Positions 24,956-33,575 are shown, numbered from the stretch's first letter. The stretch: 64,000 nt of DNA from Burkholderiaceae bacterium (GCA_026125795.1 JAHCKM010000002.1:1240001-1304000); one strand, 5' to 3'. The notes: generated from the letters alone by a model not told the origin. Numbers and translations are program-made.

Positions 24956-24976
24956 TCGCGCGTCGTCCGAACCAAG

Positions 24977-25002
24977 AGAACACCGCCGCGAGGCGGTGTT
25001 CT
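24977..25002 (+). terminator. Strong hairpin terminator after the PEP-CTERM gene
   Basis: AGAACACCGCC (24977-24987) pairs perfectly with GGCGGTGTTCT (24992-25002) around a GCGA tetraloop, 22 bp after the stop codon. The downstream side reads TTGCTT, a short U-rich tail. This is the clearest intrinsic terminator in the window. Confidence 0.8.
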
Positions 25003-25209
25003 TGCTTCGGAGGCCCGAACGTCTTCTGAACTAGGGGTGGATGGTTGGCATCGCCGCGGGCGACGCGCACGATGCCGTGCCCGCACCAAGCCAGCCCCCG
25101 ATGCGATGCGGCCGTCGCGATTGTCCGGAGCGGCTCGCGCAATGCGTGGTGCACGTCACCGGGGCACGCCGTGCGCCGGACTTGTCCCCCTGCCATCAGG
25201 AGCTCACCC

Positions 25210-25779
25210 ATGACCACTTCCCAAGCCCAGACTGCCGACAACGGCGTCAACGTCGCTGCCCTGCTCGGTGCGCGCGAGGCGCTGACCGCCACCCCGGAGG
25301 CAGCCCAGTTCAAGTGGCGCGCCACCAGCGAGTGGCTGCGCGGGACGCACAGCCGCGCCACCGTCGACAAGTTCTTCGGGCTCGGCGCCGAGCAGAAGCA
25401 CCGGCAGGCCTACAACTACGAATCGGACCACCCGGAGATCTTTGCGTCGCCCGACAACGGCGCCACGCCGGTGGAGTTTGTGCTCGTCGGCCTGGCCGGC
25501 TGCCTCACCGCGGGCATTGCTGCGGTGGCACAGAACCGCAACATCCAGCTGCGCTCGGTCAAGGCCACGCTGGAAGCCGGCATGGACCTGCAGGGCATCC
25601 TCGGCATCGACGAGCACGTGCGCAACGGCTTCGACGGCATCAAGGTGCACTACGAGATCGACGCCGACGCCACGCCGGAGCAGATCGCCGCGCTGGTGGC
25701 GCAATCGCAGAAGCGCTCGGCGGTGTTCGACATCGTCACCAATCCGACCGACGTGACCGTCTCCACACAAAAGGTCTAG
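25210..25779 (+). CDS. OsmC-family peroxide/redox protein
   Basis: 189 residues of the OsmC/Ohr superfamily. After a flexible N-terminus the core has FKWRATSEWLRGTHSRATVD, SDHPEIFASPDNGATPVEFVL, then LAGCLTAGIAAVA with the resolving Cys. A second thiol in the usual position is not obvious, so full peroxidase activity is uncertain. ATG at 25210 has AGGAG 9 bases before. It ends 1 bp before the flavin monooxygenase gene, suggesting an operon. Confidence 0.88.
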   Translation: MTTSQAQTADNGVNVAALLGAREALTATPEAAQFKWRATSEWLRGTHSRATVDKFFGLGAEQKHRQAYNYESDHPEIFASPDNGATPVEFVLVGLAGCLTAGIAAVAQNRNIQLRSVKATLEAGMDLQGILGIDEHVRNGFDGIKVHYEIDADATPEQIAALVAQSQKRSAVFDIVTNPTDVTVSTQKV

Positions 25780-25780
25780 C

Positions 25781-27040
25781 GTGCGCGGCGCCGCGGCCCG
25801 CACCGACGTGGTGGTGATCGGGGCCGGGCACAACGGCCTGGCGATGAGCCACGAACTCGCGCGGCGCGGCGTTGACCACGTCGTGCTCGAGCGCGGGGAG
25901 GTCGCCCACGCGTGGCGCACCGAGCGTTGGGACTCGATGCGCCTGCTCACGCCCAACTGGATGTGTCGGCTGCCGGGTCGCGCCTATGCGGGAGACGATC
26001 CGGACGGCTTCATGCGCGCCGGCGAGGTGGCTGACTTCGTGTGCGACTACGCGCGCGAGCTGTCGGCACCGGTGCTGACGCACACGCCGGTGACACGCGT
26101 GTTCGCCGACGACCGCGGCTATCGCGTGCGCACGCCGCGCGGCGATTGGCGCTGCCGCGCGGTGGTGCTGGCCAGCGGCGCATTCAACCTTCCGACCTTG
26201 CCGCGCATCGCCCAAGCCGTGCCGCCCGGCGTGGCGCAGTGGCAGGCGAACGACTATCGCCATCCGCAGCAGCTTCAAGCGGGCGGCGTGCTCGTGGTGG
26301 GCGCGTCGGCCACCGGCGTGCAGCTGGCGCAGGAGATCCGGCGCAGCGGCCGCCCGGTGACGCTGGCGGTGGGTGAGCACGTGCGCCTGCCGCGCACCTA
26401 CCGAGGCCGCGACATCCAGTGGTGGATGCTCGCCTCGGGCCTGCTGGATCAACGCATCGAGGAGGTCGACGATCCGGCGCGCGCGCGCCGCGTGCCGTCG
26501 CCGCAGCTCGCGGGCACGCCCGAGCGCGCCACGCTGGACCTCAACGCGCTGCGCGCCGAAGGCGTGGAACTGGTGGGCCGCCTGGCCGGCATCCGCGACG
26601 GCCTGGCGCAGTTCTCAGGCTCGCTGCGCAATGTGTGCACGCTGGCCGATCTGAAGATGAATCGCCTGCTCGATGCGATCGACGCGTGGATCGAGCAGCA
26701 CGAGGTCGCCGGCGGCATCGGCGGTGCCGAACGATTTGCACCCACCGACGTCGGTACCGCGCCGCGCCTGAAGCTCAAGCTCGGCGAAGAGGTGCGCACC
26801 ATCGTGTGGGCCACGGGATTCCGGCCGGATCACTCGTGGCTCGACACCCCGGTGTTCGACCGCAAGGGCGCGCTGCGGCACGATCGCGGCATCGTCGACG
26901 CGCCCGGGCTCTACGTGCTGGGCCTGCCGTTCCTGCGCCGCCGCAAGTCGAGCTTCATGCACGGTGCCGAGGACGACGTGCGCGAGATCGGCACGCACCT
27001 GGCGGCGCACCTCGAGGCCACGGCGCTGGCGCTGAACTGA
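25781..27040 (+). CDS. FAD-dependent NAD(P)-binding monooxygenase-like protein
   Basis: 419 residues. The FAD-binding GxGxxG is VVVIGAGHNGLAMS at the N-terminus; the NAD(P)H-binding motif is VVGASATGVQLAQEI around residue 170. IVWATGFRPDHSWL near the end matches the ATG motif of flavin monooxygenases. WRTERWDSMRLLTPNWM is typical of the YczL/CzcO-like branch, often linked to metal or sulfur stress. GTG start at 25781, one base after the OsmC stop. Substrate unknown. Confidence 0.88.
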   Translation: MRGAAARTDVVVIGAGHNGLAMSHELARRGVDHVVLERGEVAHAWRTERWDSMRLLTPNWMCRLPGRAYAGDDPDGFMRAGEVADFVCDYARELSAPVLTHTPVTRVFADDRGYRVRTPRGDWRCRAVVLASGAFNLPTLPRIAQAVPPGVAQWQANDYRHPQQLQAGGVLVVGASATGVQLAQEIRRSGRPVTLAVGEHVRLPRTYRGRDIQWWMLASGLLDQRIEEVDDPARARRVPSPQLAGTPERATLDLNALRAEGVELVGRLAGIRDGLAQFSGSLRNVCTLADLKMNRLLDAIDAWIEQHEVAGGIGGAERFAPTDVGTAPRLKLKLGEEVRTIVWATGFRPDHSWLDTPVFDRKGALRHDRGIVDAPGLYVLGLPFLRRRKSSFMHGAEDDVREIGTHLAAHLEATALALN

Positions 27041-27134
27041 AGCGCGCCCGGGGCGCTCGAGTGACGCCTTGAACAGGGGATTTCCCCCGCGTCGTCCATT
27101 GCGCGCGGGCGGTGTGCCGGTGCAAGCTGTGCCC

Positions 27135-27638
27135 ATGGTTTGGTGCCCATGGACGCTCAAGCGCGCGGCCGCGATGGTCGCGCTGCTGAGCTTGTGGGTC
27201 GCTCCCGCATCGGCACAGCAACGCTTTGCCTACGCCGACCTGATCGAAGACGCGCTGATCGGTTGCCACGACGGGCAACACGCGATCATCGATGCTGAAG
27301 TCGAGCACCAGGCGCTGTGGTTTCGCGCCGGCCCGCGCGAGGTGCGCGTGTTCTTCGGCAGCGTGGGCGTGCACCACGCGCCGCAGGGCTCGGCGGGCCG
27401 CACCCACCGGACCGAGGCGCGCCTCACGCTCACCTGCGCCAACACGCTGGCCTGCGCCTGGAGCGGCCCGTGGGATGCCGAGCTGGACGCGGCGCGCGCG
27501 CAGCACGGCATCGTGCTGCTCTCGGCGCTGCAGATGAGCAACCAGGCCACCGTGCTGTACTGCCCCGATCTCGGCAAGGCCAAGGCGCTGCACCGCGCGC
27601 TGCAGGCGTTTCAGCGCGCGTCGGCCCCCGCGCCCTGA
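27135..27638 (+). CDS. Secreted hypothetical protein
   Basis: 167 residues. Signal peptide LKRAAAMVALLSLWVAPASA then QQRFAYADLIEDALIGC; the mature part is beta-rich with four scattered cysteines (for example LTCANTLACAW) that could form disulfides in the periplasm. No family recognised. ATG at 27135 is chosen because it places the charged residues just ahead of the hydrophobic core; a frame from 27069 would add 22 residues. It ends 50 bp before the umuD-like gene. Confidence 0.65.
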   Translation: MVWCPWTLKRAAAMVALLSLWVAPASAQQRFAYADLIEDALIGCHDGQHAIIDAEVEHQALWFRAGPREVRVFFGSVGVHHAPQGSAGRTHRTEARLTLTCANTLACAWSGPWDAELDAARAQHGIVLLSALQMSNQATVLYCPDLGKAKALHRALQAFQRASAPAP

Positions 27639-27652
27639 CGGGCGCGGTTGCG

Positions 27653-27670
27653 GGTGCCCGATCGGGCACC
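27653..27670. promoter_or_regulatory. 18-bp perfect palindrome upstream of umuD-like gene
   Basis: GGTGCCCGATCGGGCACC is its own reverse complement. It lies 15 bp after the preceding stop and 7 bp before a TATACT -10 box (27677-27682), so it could be an operator, or a hairpin terminator of the upstream gene (no T tract). Confidence 0.55.
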
Positions 27671-27680
27671 GCTGACTATA

Positions 27681-27696
27681 CTGGATGCATGTCCAG
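27681..27696. promoter_or_regulatory. LexA-like (SOS) box over the umuD-like start codon
   Basis: CTGGATGCATGTCCAG fits the CTG-N10-CAG form of LexA operators and is fully symmetric in its arms (CTGG/CCAG). It overlaps the -10 box TATACT at one end and contains the ATG (27689-27691). SOS control of umuDC is established in other bacteria. Confidence 0.6.
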
Positions 27697-28126
27697 TCAT
27701 GAAGGTCCGGCGCAGATTGTTCGCCCGCTTGCGGATGAAGCCGCGCGCAAGCCGCGGTCCAGCGTGGCGTTCACCTTCGGCTCACCGGCCGACGACAGCG
27801 GCATCGGCCGCATCGACCTCAACGACGTCCTGATTCGTCATGCGCAGGCCACGTTCGTGATGCGCGTGGCCGGTGGCGCGATGCGCGCGGCCGGCATCGA
27901 CGATGGCGATCTCGTGCTGGTCGATCGTGCCGTCCATCCGACGCATGGCCACGTGGTGATCGCGATCATCGAAGAGGCCTTCGTCTGCCGCCGCCTGGTG
28001 CGCGAGCCATGCGAGCTCCGACTGCGCGCCGCCGATGCGTCGGTGCCCGACCTCGTGTTCGACGAGAGCGCCGGGCTCCAGGTCTGGGGCGTGGTCACGC
28101 ACGCGATCAAGTCGATGCCGGTCTGA
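27689..28126 (+). CDS. umuD: UmuD-like protein with lost catalytic dyad and cleavage site
   Basis: 145 residues with the S24-peptidase beta fold of UmuD/LexA: SPADD, RIDLNDVLI, AGIDDGDLVLVDRA, THGHVVIAI and WGVVTHAIKSM align end to end with E. coli UmuD. The nucleophile Ser60 in GDSM is Ala64 here (GGAM), the general base Lys97 is Arg101 (FVCRRL), and the Cys24-Gly25 cleavage site reads Phe-Thr. It therefore should not cleave itself and may act only as a structural partner. umuC follows 17 bp downstream. Functional consequence is inference from family knowledge. Confidence 0.88.
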   Translation: MSSHEGPAQIVRPLADEAARKPRSSVAFTFGSPADDSGIGRIDLNDVLIRHAQATFVMRVAGGAMRAAGIDDGDLVLVDRAVHPTHGHVVIAIIEEAFVCRRLVREPCELRLRAADASVPDLVFDESAGLQVWGVVTHAIKSMPV

Positions 28127-28143
28127 GCGGGTCGCAGAGGTCC

Positions 28144-29466
28144 ATGCTGGCGCTGGTCGACGTCAACAACATGTACGTCAGCTGCGAGCGCGTGTTCCGC
28201 CCCGCGCTGCTCGGCCGGCCGGTGGTCGTGCTCTCGCACAACGACGGCATCTGCATCGCGCGCAGCAACGAGGCCAAGGACCTCGGCGTTCAGATGGCGC
28301 AGCCGTGGTTCCAGGTGCGGCATCTGCAGCGCCGGGCCGGGCTGCTGGCGCTGTCGGCCAACTTCGAGCTGTATGGCGACATGTCCAACCGCATGATGAC
28401 GCTGGCTGCCGCGCACGCGCCTCGGCAGGAGATCTACAGCATCGACGAGTGTTTTCTCGACTTTGCCGGCGTGCGCGGTGATCTGTCGGAGCAGGGGCGA
28501 CGGCTGCGCGCGCAGGTGCTGCAGTGGACCGGCCTGCCCACCAGCGTGGGATTCGCTGCCACCAAGACGCTGGCCAAACTCGCCAATCACGTGGCCAAGA
28601 CGGCCGAGCGCAAGCCCGGCATTTATGCACGCGGGCTGGCCCAGGTGTGCAACTTCGCCGAGCTGCCGGCGGCCGCGCTCGAGGCGGTGCTGCGCGCCAC
28701 CGATGTCGGCGCGGTGTGGGGGATCGGCCGCCGCACCGGGGCACGGCTGCACCAGGGGGGCGTGCATTCGGTGTTCGAGCTGATGCATGCCGATCCGGTG
28801 CTGCTGCGCCGGCAGTTCAACGTGGTGCTGGAGCGCACGGTGCGCGAGCTGCGCGGCGAGCCGTGTTTCGGCGTGGACGACGCGCCCGCGGCCAACCAGC
28901 AGATCATGTGCTCGCGCAGTTTCGGCGAACCGGTGATGGACCTCGCGCGCCTGACCGAGTCGGTGAACGCTTTTGCCTCGCGCGTGGCGCAGAAGCTGCG
29001 CAGCCAGCGCAGCGTGGCCGGCGCGGTGCAGGTGTTCCTGTCCACCAGCCCGTTTCGGCGGCAGGACCGCCAGCACAGTCCGAGCGTCACGCTGGCGCTC
29101 AGGCCGCCCACCGCCGACACGCGGCTGCTCGCGGCGGCGGCCACGCGCGCGCTGCACGGGATGTTCAGGCCCGAGCATCGTTACGTGAAGGCCGGCGTGG
29201 TGCTGGTCGATCTGCAGCCGCAAGCGCCGGGCGCCAACGAGCCCGATCTCTTCGCGGACGACGACACGCCGCAGCCCGTGCCGCGCCGCGATCGCACGCG
29301 GTTGATGATCGCGGTGGATGCGCTGAACCAGCGCTTCGGCCGGGGCGCCATTGACGTGGCCAGTGCGGCGCGCCGATCGCATCGGGCGCCCTCGGTCGGC
29401 GCGCCGGGCCTGCGCTCGCCGCGTTGCACCACGCGGCTCGACGAGGTGATCCGCGTGCGCGCGTGA
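28144..29466 (+). CDS. umuC: UmuC, Y-family DNA polymerase V catalytic subunit
   Basis: 440 residues. Palm-domain metal motifs are LVDVNNMYVSCE (first Asp) and SIDECFLDF (Asp-Glu); GFAATKTLAKLANHVAK and VWGIGRRTGARL are the HhH region, and the little-finger domain follows. The final 25 residues are an Arg/Ser-rich extension, making it about 18 longer than E. coli UmuC. It performs error-prone translesion synthesis. The ATG at 28144 directly starts the catalytic motif. Expected to be co-regulated with the umuD-like gene. Confidence 0.94.
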   Translation: MLALVDVNNMYVSCERVFRPALLGRPVVVLSHNDGICIARSNEAKDLGVQMAQPWFQVRHLQRRAGLLALSANFELYGDMSNRMMTLAAAHAPRQEIYSIDECFLDFAGVRGDLSEQGRRLRAQVLQWTGLPTSVGFAATKTLAKLANHVAKTAERKPGIYARGLAQVCNFAELPAAALEAVLRATDVGAVWGIGRRTGARLHQGGVHSVFELMHADPVLLRRQFNVVLERTVRELRGEPCFGVDDAPAANQQIMCSRSFGEPVMDLARLTESVNAFASRVAQKLRSQRSVAGAVQVFLSTSPFRRQDRQHSPSVTLALRPPTADTRLLAAAATRALHGMFRPEHRYVKAGVVLVDLQPQAPGANEPDLFADDDTPQPVPRRDRTRLMIAVDALNQRFGRGAIDVASAARRSHRAPSVGAPGLRSPRCTTRLDEVIRVRA

Positions 29467-29488
29467 GATTCACCGTGGTCTGCGCGGC

Positions 29489-29504
29489 GCGCAAGGGCTT
29501 GCGC
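29489..29504 (+). terminator. Small hairpin after umuC
   Basis: GCGCAA (29489-29494) pairs with TTGCGC (29499-29504) around GGGC, 22 bp after the umuC stop. No T tract; weak candidate terminator. Confidence 0.3.
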
Positions 29505-29560
29505 CCGGCGGACCGCTTCAACGAAGATGTGCTTGCCTGCAGAGGCGAGAAAGGCCCTCG

Positions 29561-30055
29561 ATGCACACGGTGACCATGGGTTTGTTGCAGCAGATGCCGA
29601 TCTTCGGCGCCATCGACGACGAGGCGCTGCGGTTCCTGCTCGACCCGGTGCCGTCGATCACGGTGCGCCAGGGCGACTACTTCTTTCGCGAGAACGATCC
29701 GGCCGACTGCATGTACGTGCTGGAGTCGGGGCGCGTCGCGGTGCTCAAGGAATGGGCCGGGCGCGAACTGCTGCTGCGCCATCTCGATGCGGGCGATTGT
29801 TTCGGCGAGATGGCCCTGCTCGACCTGTTCCCGCGCAGCGCGTCGGTGCGCGCCGAGAGCGAGTGCCATGCGATCGCGCTGACGCCGGAGCACCTGTACC
29901 GTCTGTTCGAGCACGACGCGCGCCAGTTCGCGGTGATCCAGATGAACATCGGCCGCGAGATGAGCCGCCGGCTGCGCGAAGCCGACGAGCAATTGTTCCG
30001 TGCCACGATGGGCGAGAAGCAGTCGGCGCCGGAGACGGCGTTCCAGTCGATCTGA
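29561..30055 (+). CDS. Cyclic-nucleotide-binding (CRP-like sensor) domain protein
   Basis: 164 residues: a single cNMP-binding domain without a DNA-binding helix-turn-helix. The phosphate-binding cassette FGEMALLDLFPRSASVRAES contains the Glu and Arg that hold cAMP or cGMP, so ligand binding is likely. The end is a short helix. Such stand-alone domains often regulate partners by interaction. The window also encodes two proteins with cyclase domains, but a link is speculative. Alternative ATG at 29576. Confidence 0.88.
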   Translation: MHTVTMGLLQQMPIFGAIDDEALRFLLDPVPSITVRQGDYFFRENDPADCMYVLESGRVAVLKEWAGRELLLRHLDAGDCFGEMALLDLFPRSASVRAESECHAIALTPEHLYRLFEHDARQFAVIQMNIGREMSRRLREADEQLFRATMGEKQSAPETAFQSI

Positions 30056-30078
30056 GCGGGCATGCCGGTCGACGGCGC

Positions 30079-30107
30079 TTGACACGCTAGGACACTTGAC
30101 CTAGTCT
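30079..30107 (+). promoter_or_regulatory. Promoter and palindromic operator of the tetR-type gene
   Basis: A TTGACA -35 box (30079-30084) is 17 bp before a weak -10, TAGTCT (30102-30107). Between and over them lies CTAGGACACTTGACCTAG (30087-30104), symmetric at 14 of 18 positions. An operator in this position would block RNA polymerase, fitting autorepression by the TetR-family protein starting at 30142. Confidence 0.6.
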
Positions 30108-30141
30108 GCCGGTCATTCACGGGACAATCGTCCTGACCGTC

Positions 30142-30741
30142 GTGCACGACAGATCCACCCGCGAGCACATCATCGAAGCCGCCGACCGGCTGTTCTATCG
30201 GCAGGGTTATGCGCACACTTCGTTCGCGCACATTGCCGATGCGGTGCAGCTCTCGCGCGGCAACTTCTACCATCACTTCAAGAGCAAGGACCGGATCCTC
30301 GACGCAGTGATCGGCGCGCGCCTGGCCGACACGCAGAACATGCTCGAGCAGTGGGAGGCCGAGGTGCCGCACCCGGCCGATCGCATCCGCAAGTTCATCC
30401 ACATCCTGCTCGCCAACAAGGCCGACATCCAGCAATACGGCTGTCCGGTGGGCACGTTGTGCAACGAGCTGGCCAAGCTCGGCCATGCCGCGTTGCCCGA
30501 GGCGGCGATGCTGTTCACGCTGTTCCGACAATGGCTGCGCGAGCAGTTCACGCGGCTGGGGCGCGGCGCCGATGCCGATGCGCTGGCCATGCACCTGCTG
30601 GCGCGCAGCCAGGGCGTGGCGGCGCTGGCCACGGCGTTCCAGGACGACAACTTCATGCGCCACGAGGTGAGGCTGATGGACGGCTGGCTCGACACGATCG
30701 CCGGCAGCCCCGCCGGCGATCCTGGCCTGAGGGCACGATGA
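30142..30741 (+). CDS. TetR-family transcriptional regulator
   Basis: 199 residues. The N-terminal DNA-binding domain is typical: IIEAADRLFYRQGYAHTSFA then IADAVQLSRGNFYHHFKSK. The ligand-binding C-terminal domain has the pattern GCPVGTLCNELAKL, similar to AcuR/YcdC-like regulators. GTG start at 30142, 35 bp after the putative -10. It overlaps tag by ATGA, so tag is probably in the same transcript. Confidence 0.92.
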   Translation: MHDRSTREHIIEAADRLFYRQGYAHTSFAHIADAVQLSRGNFYHHFKSKDRILDAVIGARLADTQNMLEQWEAEVPHPADRIRKFIHILLANKADIQQYGCPVGTLCNELAKLGHAALPEAAMLFTLFRQWLREQFTRLGRGADADALAMHLLARSQGVAALATAFQDDNFMRHEVRLMDGWLDTIAGSPAGDPGLRAR

Positions 30742-31343
30742 GCGCCACGATCGCCGGTCCCGATGGCCTGCCGCGCTGCCGCTGGTGCGCCGCGGCACCG
30801 GAGTTCCTGCACTACCACGACACCGAATGGGGCTTCCCGGTCGGCGACGACCGCCGCCTGTTCGAGAAGCTGTGCCTCGAGGGTTTCCAGTCGGGCCTGA
30901 GCTGGCGCACGATCCTGGCCAAGCGCGAGAACTTCCGCGCCGCGTTCCACGGGTTCGATGTTGAGCGCGTGGCGCGCTTCGGCGCGCGCGACGTGACGCG
31001 ACTGCTGAAAGATGAGGGCATCGTGCGCCACCGCGGCAAGATCGAGGCGGTGATCAACAACGCGAAGCGCGCGCGCGAGCTGGTGCAGCGCGAAGGCTCG
31101 TTGGCCGCATACGTCTGGCGCTACGAGTCCAAGGCGCCGACCGGGCCGGCCGCGGCGTCGACCTCCGAGCAGTCGATCGCGTTGTCCAAGGACCTCAAGA
31201 AGCAGGGCTGGCAGTTCGTCGGCCCCACGACGGTGTATGCCTTCATGCAGGCGATGGGCCTGGTCAACGACCATGCGCAAGACTGCATCGTGCGCGAGCG
31301 CGTCGAACGCGAGCGCAAACGCTTTCGCCGTCCCGGCGATTGA
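30738..31343 (+). CDS. tag: DNA-3-methyladenine glycosylase I
   Basis: 201 residues. Base-excision repair enzyme that removes 3-methyladenine from alkylated DNA. Matches Tag: PRCRWC at the start, YHDTEWGFPVGDDRRLFE, GFQSGLSWRTIL with the catalytic-pocket Glu/Trp, and GPTTVYAFMQAMGLVNDH. The Zn site (Cys/His near the N-terminus, H-x3-C in HAQDC near the end) is intact. The ATG overlaps the tetR-type stop. The umuDC genes lie 1.3 kb upstream, so this is a small DNA-repair neighbourhood. Confidence 0.95.
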   Translation: MSATIAGPDGLPRCRWCAAAPEFLHYHDTEWGFPVGDDRRLFEKLCLEGFQSGLSWRTILAKRENFRAAFHGFDVERVARFGARDVTRLLKDEGIVRHRGKIEAVINNAKRARELVQREGSLAAYVWRYESKAPTGPAAASTSEQSIALSKDLKKQGWQFVGPTTVYAFMQAMGLVNDHAQDCIVRERVERERKRFRRPGD

Positions 31344-31373
31344 CCACTGAACCGCGGCGACCTCGACCGCGCT

Positions 31374-32495
31374 TCAGTCGTCGCGCGCTGCACCCATGCG
31401 CGCCAGGCAGCGCCGCTGCCGGTCGTCGACGCGATTGGCAAACCACTCGGTGGTGAGCTTGCGCGTGAACTTGGGGCTCTTCAGGTCGATGCGCGGCACC
31501 GCGGCGCGCGGCAGCGTGCGGCGGTCGAGCCGCTCCGCATAGGCAAACACGCGCTGGTGGAGCTCGGTCTTCTCGAAGCCCGGTTCTTCACCGCGCTCGA
31601 GGTCGCGCCGGATCGCCGACTCGCTGAGGCCGAGGCGGCCGGCCAACGTGAGCGCCGCGCGCTCGGTTTCGCCGCGTGGTGCGCCGGGCGCGTGCGGCAG
31701 CAGGTCACCGTCGGGCTCGACCCCGAGCCCGGAGGCCACCGCGAGCGCCTGCTGGAAGCCCGCGTTGCGGCTGGCGTACTGGCCGGCGTTGAAATCGGCG
31801 TAGCGGTACAGCAGCTTGTCGTACGGCGCGTCGTAGCCCAACAGGTGCGCCACGCCGAAGTACAGGCCGCCGCGGCGCGTGAACACCTCAGCACGGATCG
31901 AATCCGCGATCGGGTACGGGTACGGGCGTGACTTGGCGTGCTGCTCGGCGAACGCGATGCCCACCTGCATCGGTCCGCCGGTGCGCACCGGGTTGCGGCT
32001 GGCGAACAAGGTCTTGCCGAACGGCACGATGCCGATGAAGTCCTCGAAGATCTCGCTCAACTGCCGCTCGGTCTTCACCCCATCGATGCGCTCGGCGTAG
32101 CTGCGGCCATCGGAGGAGCGCAGCGCCAGCGCGGCGCTGACCGCCATCCGAGGTATGCCGGCGCTTTCGGCTCGGGCGTGGATCTCCTTGCGTGCGATCG
32201 CAGGCAACCCCGGCACCGGCGGGTCGACGCGGAAGCTCGACTCCTGGTCGATCACCGCGATCACGGCGCAAAGGTACTCCGGCGTCGACGGCAGCTCCAG
32301 AGTCGCCAGCGCGGCATGGATGTCGGTGGCCCAGCCGGTGCGGTCTTGAACGTTGGCAGGGAGCACGCGCAGGATCGCTTCACGCGCCGCGGTGGGGCCG
32401 AGCCCCTTGGGTTCGGCCATGCGGCCGGGTTGGGCGCAGCCGACGAGCCACGCCACGACCAAGAGCAACGTGACGGCGCGCGCGAGCCTGGGCAT
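31374..32495 (-). CDS. DUF1615 lipoprotein
   Basis: 373 residues. The N-terminus is a lipoprotein signal peptide ending in LVGCAQ (lipobox LVGC). The body is DUF1615: CAVIAVIDQESSFRVDPPV, PMQVGIAFAEQH, GLYFGVAHLLGYD and YADFNAGQYASRNAGFQ, resembling a lysozyme-like fold (the QESSF and FNAGQYASRN segments recall lytic transglycosylases). Enzyme activity is not proven for the family. ATG at 32495; the 90 bp upstream are shared with the divergent Bug receptor. Confidence 0.9.
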   Translation of the reverse strand: MPRLARAVTLLLVVAWLVGCAQPGRMAEPKGLGPTAAREAILRVLPANVQDRTGWATDIHAALATLELPSTPEYLCAVIAVIDQESSFRVDPPVPGLPAIARKEIHARAESAGIPRMAVSAALALRSSDGRSYAERIDGVKTERQLSEIFEDFIGIVPFGKTLFASRNPVRTGGPMQVGIAFAEQHAKSRPYPYPIADSIRAEVFTRRGGLYFGVAHLLGYDAPYDKLLYRYADFNAGQYASRNAGFQQALAVASGLGVEPDGDLLPHAPGAPRGETERAALTLAGRLGLSESAIRRDLERGEEPGFEKTELHQRVFAYAERLDRRTLPRAAVPRIDLKSPKFTRKLTTEWFANRVDDRQRRCLARMGAARDD

Positions 32496-32585
32496 GCATG
32501 CATTCTGCCGGCTTGGATCGGAAGGCAATGTGGGCAACGCGGCGGCATTACAGTGCCGCAAAGACCGCACCCCTGGAGACACACC

Positions 32586-33575
32586 ATGTCGCTTCGCACC
32601 GCGTGGCTGCCGCGTGCCGCCGCTCTGACCGGCGCACTCGTGCTTGCGCTCGCGCCGCCCGCGCATGCGCAAGCCGACTATCCGAACAAGCCGATCCGCA
32701 TCGTGGTCACCTTTCCGCCCGGCGGCAGTGCCGACGGCGTGGTGCGTATGCTGCTGCCGCGCCTCACCAACAAGCTCGGCCAGCAGGTTTTGGTGGACAA
32801 CCGGCCCGGCGCCGGCGGCAACATCGGCCTGGCCGTGGTGGCCAAGGCGCCGCCCGATGGCTACACGCTGGGGGTGGGCGCGGCCGGCGCGCTGGCGGCC
32901 AATGCGAGCCTGTACGCGCAGATGCCGTTCGATCCGCTCAAGGACTTCAAGCCGGTGACGATGCTGGCCGCGATTCCGTTCGTCATCGTCGGCAATCCTT
33001 CGGTCGGCGCCAGGACGCTCGGCGAGCTGATCGCGCTGGCCAAGGCGCAACCGGGCAAGCTGTCGATCGCGCACGGCGGCAACGGCACCGCGATGCACCT
33101 GTCGTCGCAGTTGTTCGCGCAGACGGCCGACGTGAAGCTCACCGAGGTGCCGTACAAAGGCTCGGGTCCCGCGGCGCTCGACGTGCTCGGCGGCCAGGTG
33201 CCGCTGGCGGTGGTCGACCTGCCGTCGGCGTTGCAGCACGTGCGTGCCGGCAAGCTGATCGCTTTCGCGGTTACCAGCCCCCAGCGGCTGCCGCAGCTGC
33301 CTGACGTGCCCACGGTCGCCGAAGCCGGGATCGCGGGTTATGACTCCACCGGCTGGTTCGGGATGGTCGCACCGGCCGGCACGCCGGGCCCGGTGATCGA
33401 CCGGCTCAACGCCGAGATCACCGCCGCGCTGCGCGACGACGCCGTCCAGGCCAGCATGCGCGCGCAGGGTGTGGAGCCTGCACCGACGACAGCGGAGGCC
33501 TTCGAGTCATACATCCGCAGCGAGACGGCGAAGTGGGCCAAGGTCATCAAGGCCGCCAACATCAAGCTCGATTGA
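32586..33575 (+). CDS. Bug (TctC-like) periplasmic solute receptor 1
   Basis: 329 residues with signal peptide ending PPAHAQA. Family motifs: YPNKPIRIVVTFPPGGSADG, VDNRPGAGGNIGLAVVA, PPDGYTLG, VPYKGSGPAALDVLGGQV and GWFGMVAPAGTP. These proteins bind carboxylates or other small metabolites for tripartite tricarboxylate transporters. No tctAB membrane genes are nearby, as is usual for the expanded Bug family in this order. It is 2 bp from the following flavoprotein gene, suggesting the ligand is an aromatic compound (inference). Confidence 0.93.
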   Translation: MSLRTAWLPRAAALTGALVLALAPPAHAQADYPNKPIRIVVTFPPGGSADGVVRMLLPRLTNKLGQQVLVDNRPGAGGNIGLAVVAKAPPDGYTLGVGAAGALAANASLYAQMPFDPLKDFKPVTMLAAIPFVIVGNPSVGARTLGELIALAKAQPGKLSIAHGGNGTAMHLSSQLFAQTADVKLTEVPYKGSGPAALDVLGGQVPLAVVDLPSALQHVRAGKLIAFAVTSPQRLPQLPDVPTVAEAGIAGYDSTGWFGMVAPAGTPGPVIDRLNAEITAALRDDAVQASMRAQGVEPAPTTAEAFESYIRSETAKWAKVIKAANIKLD

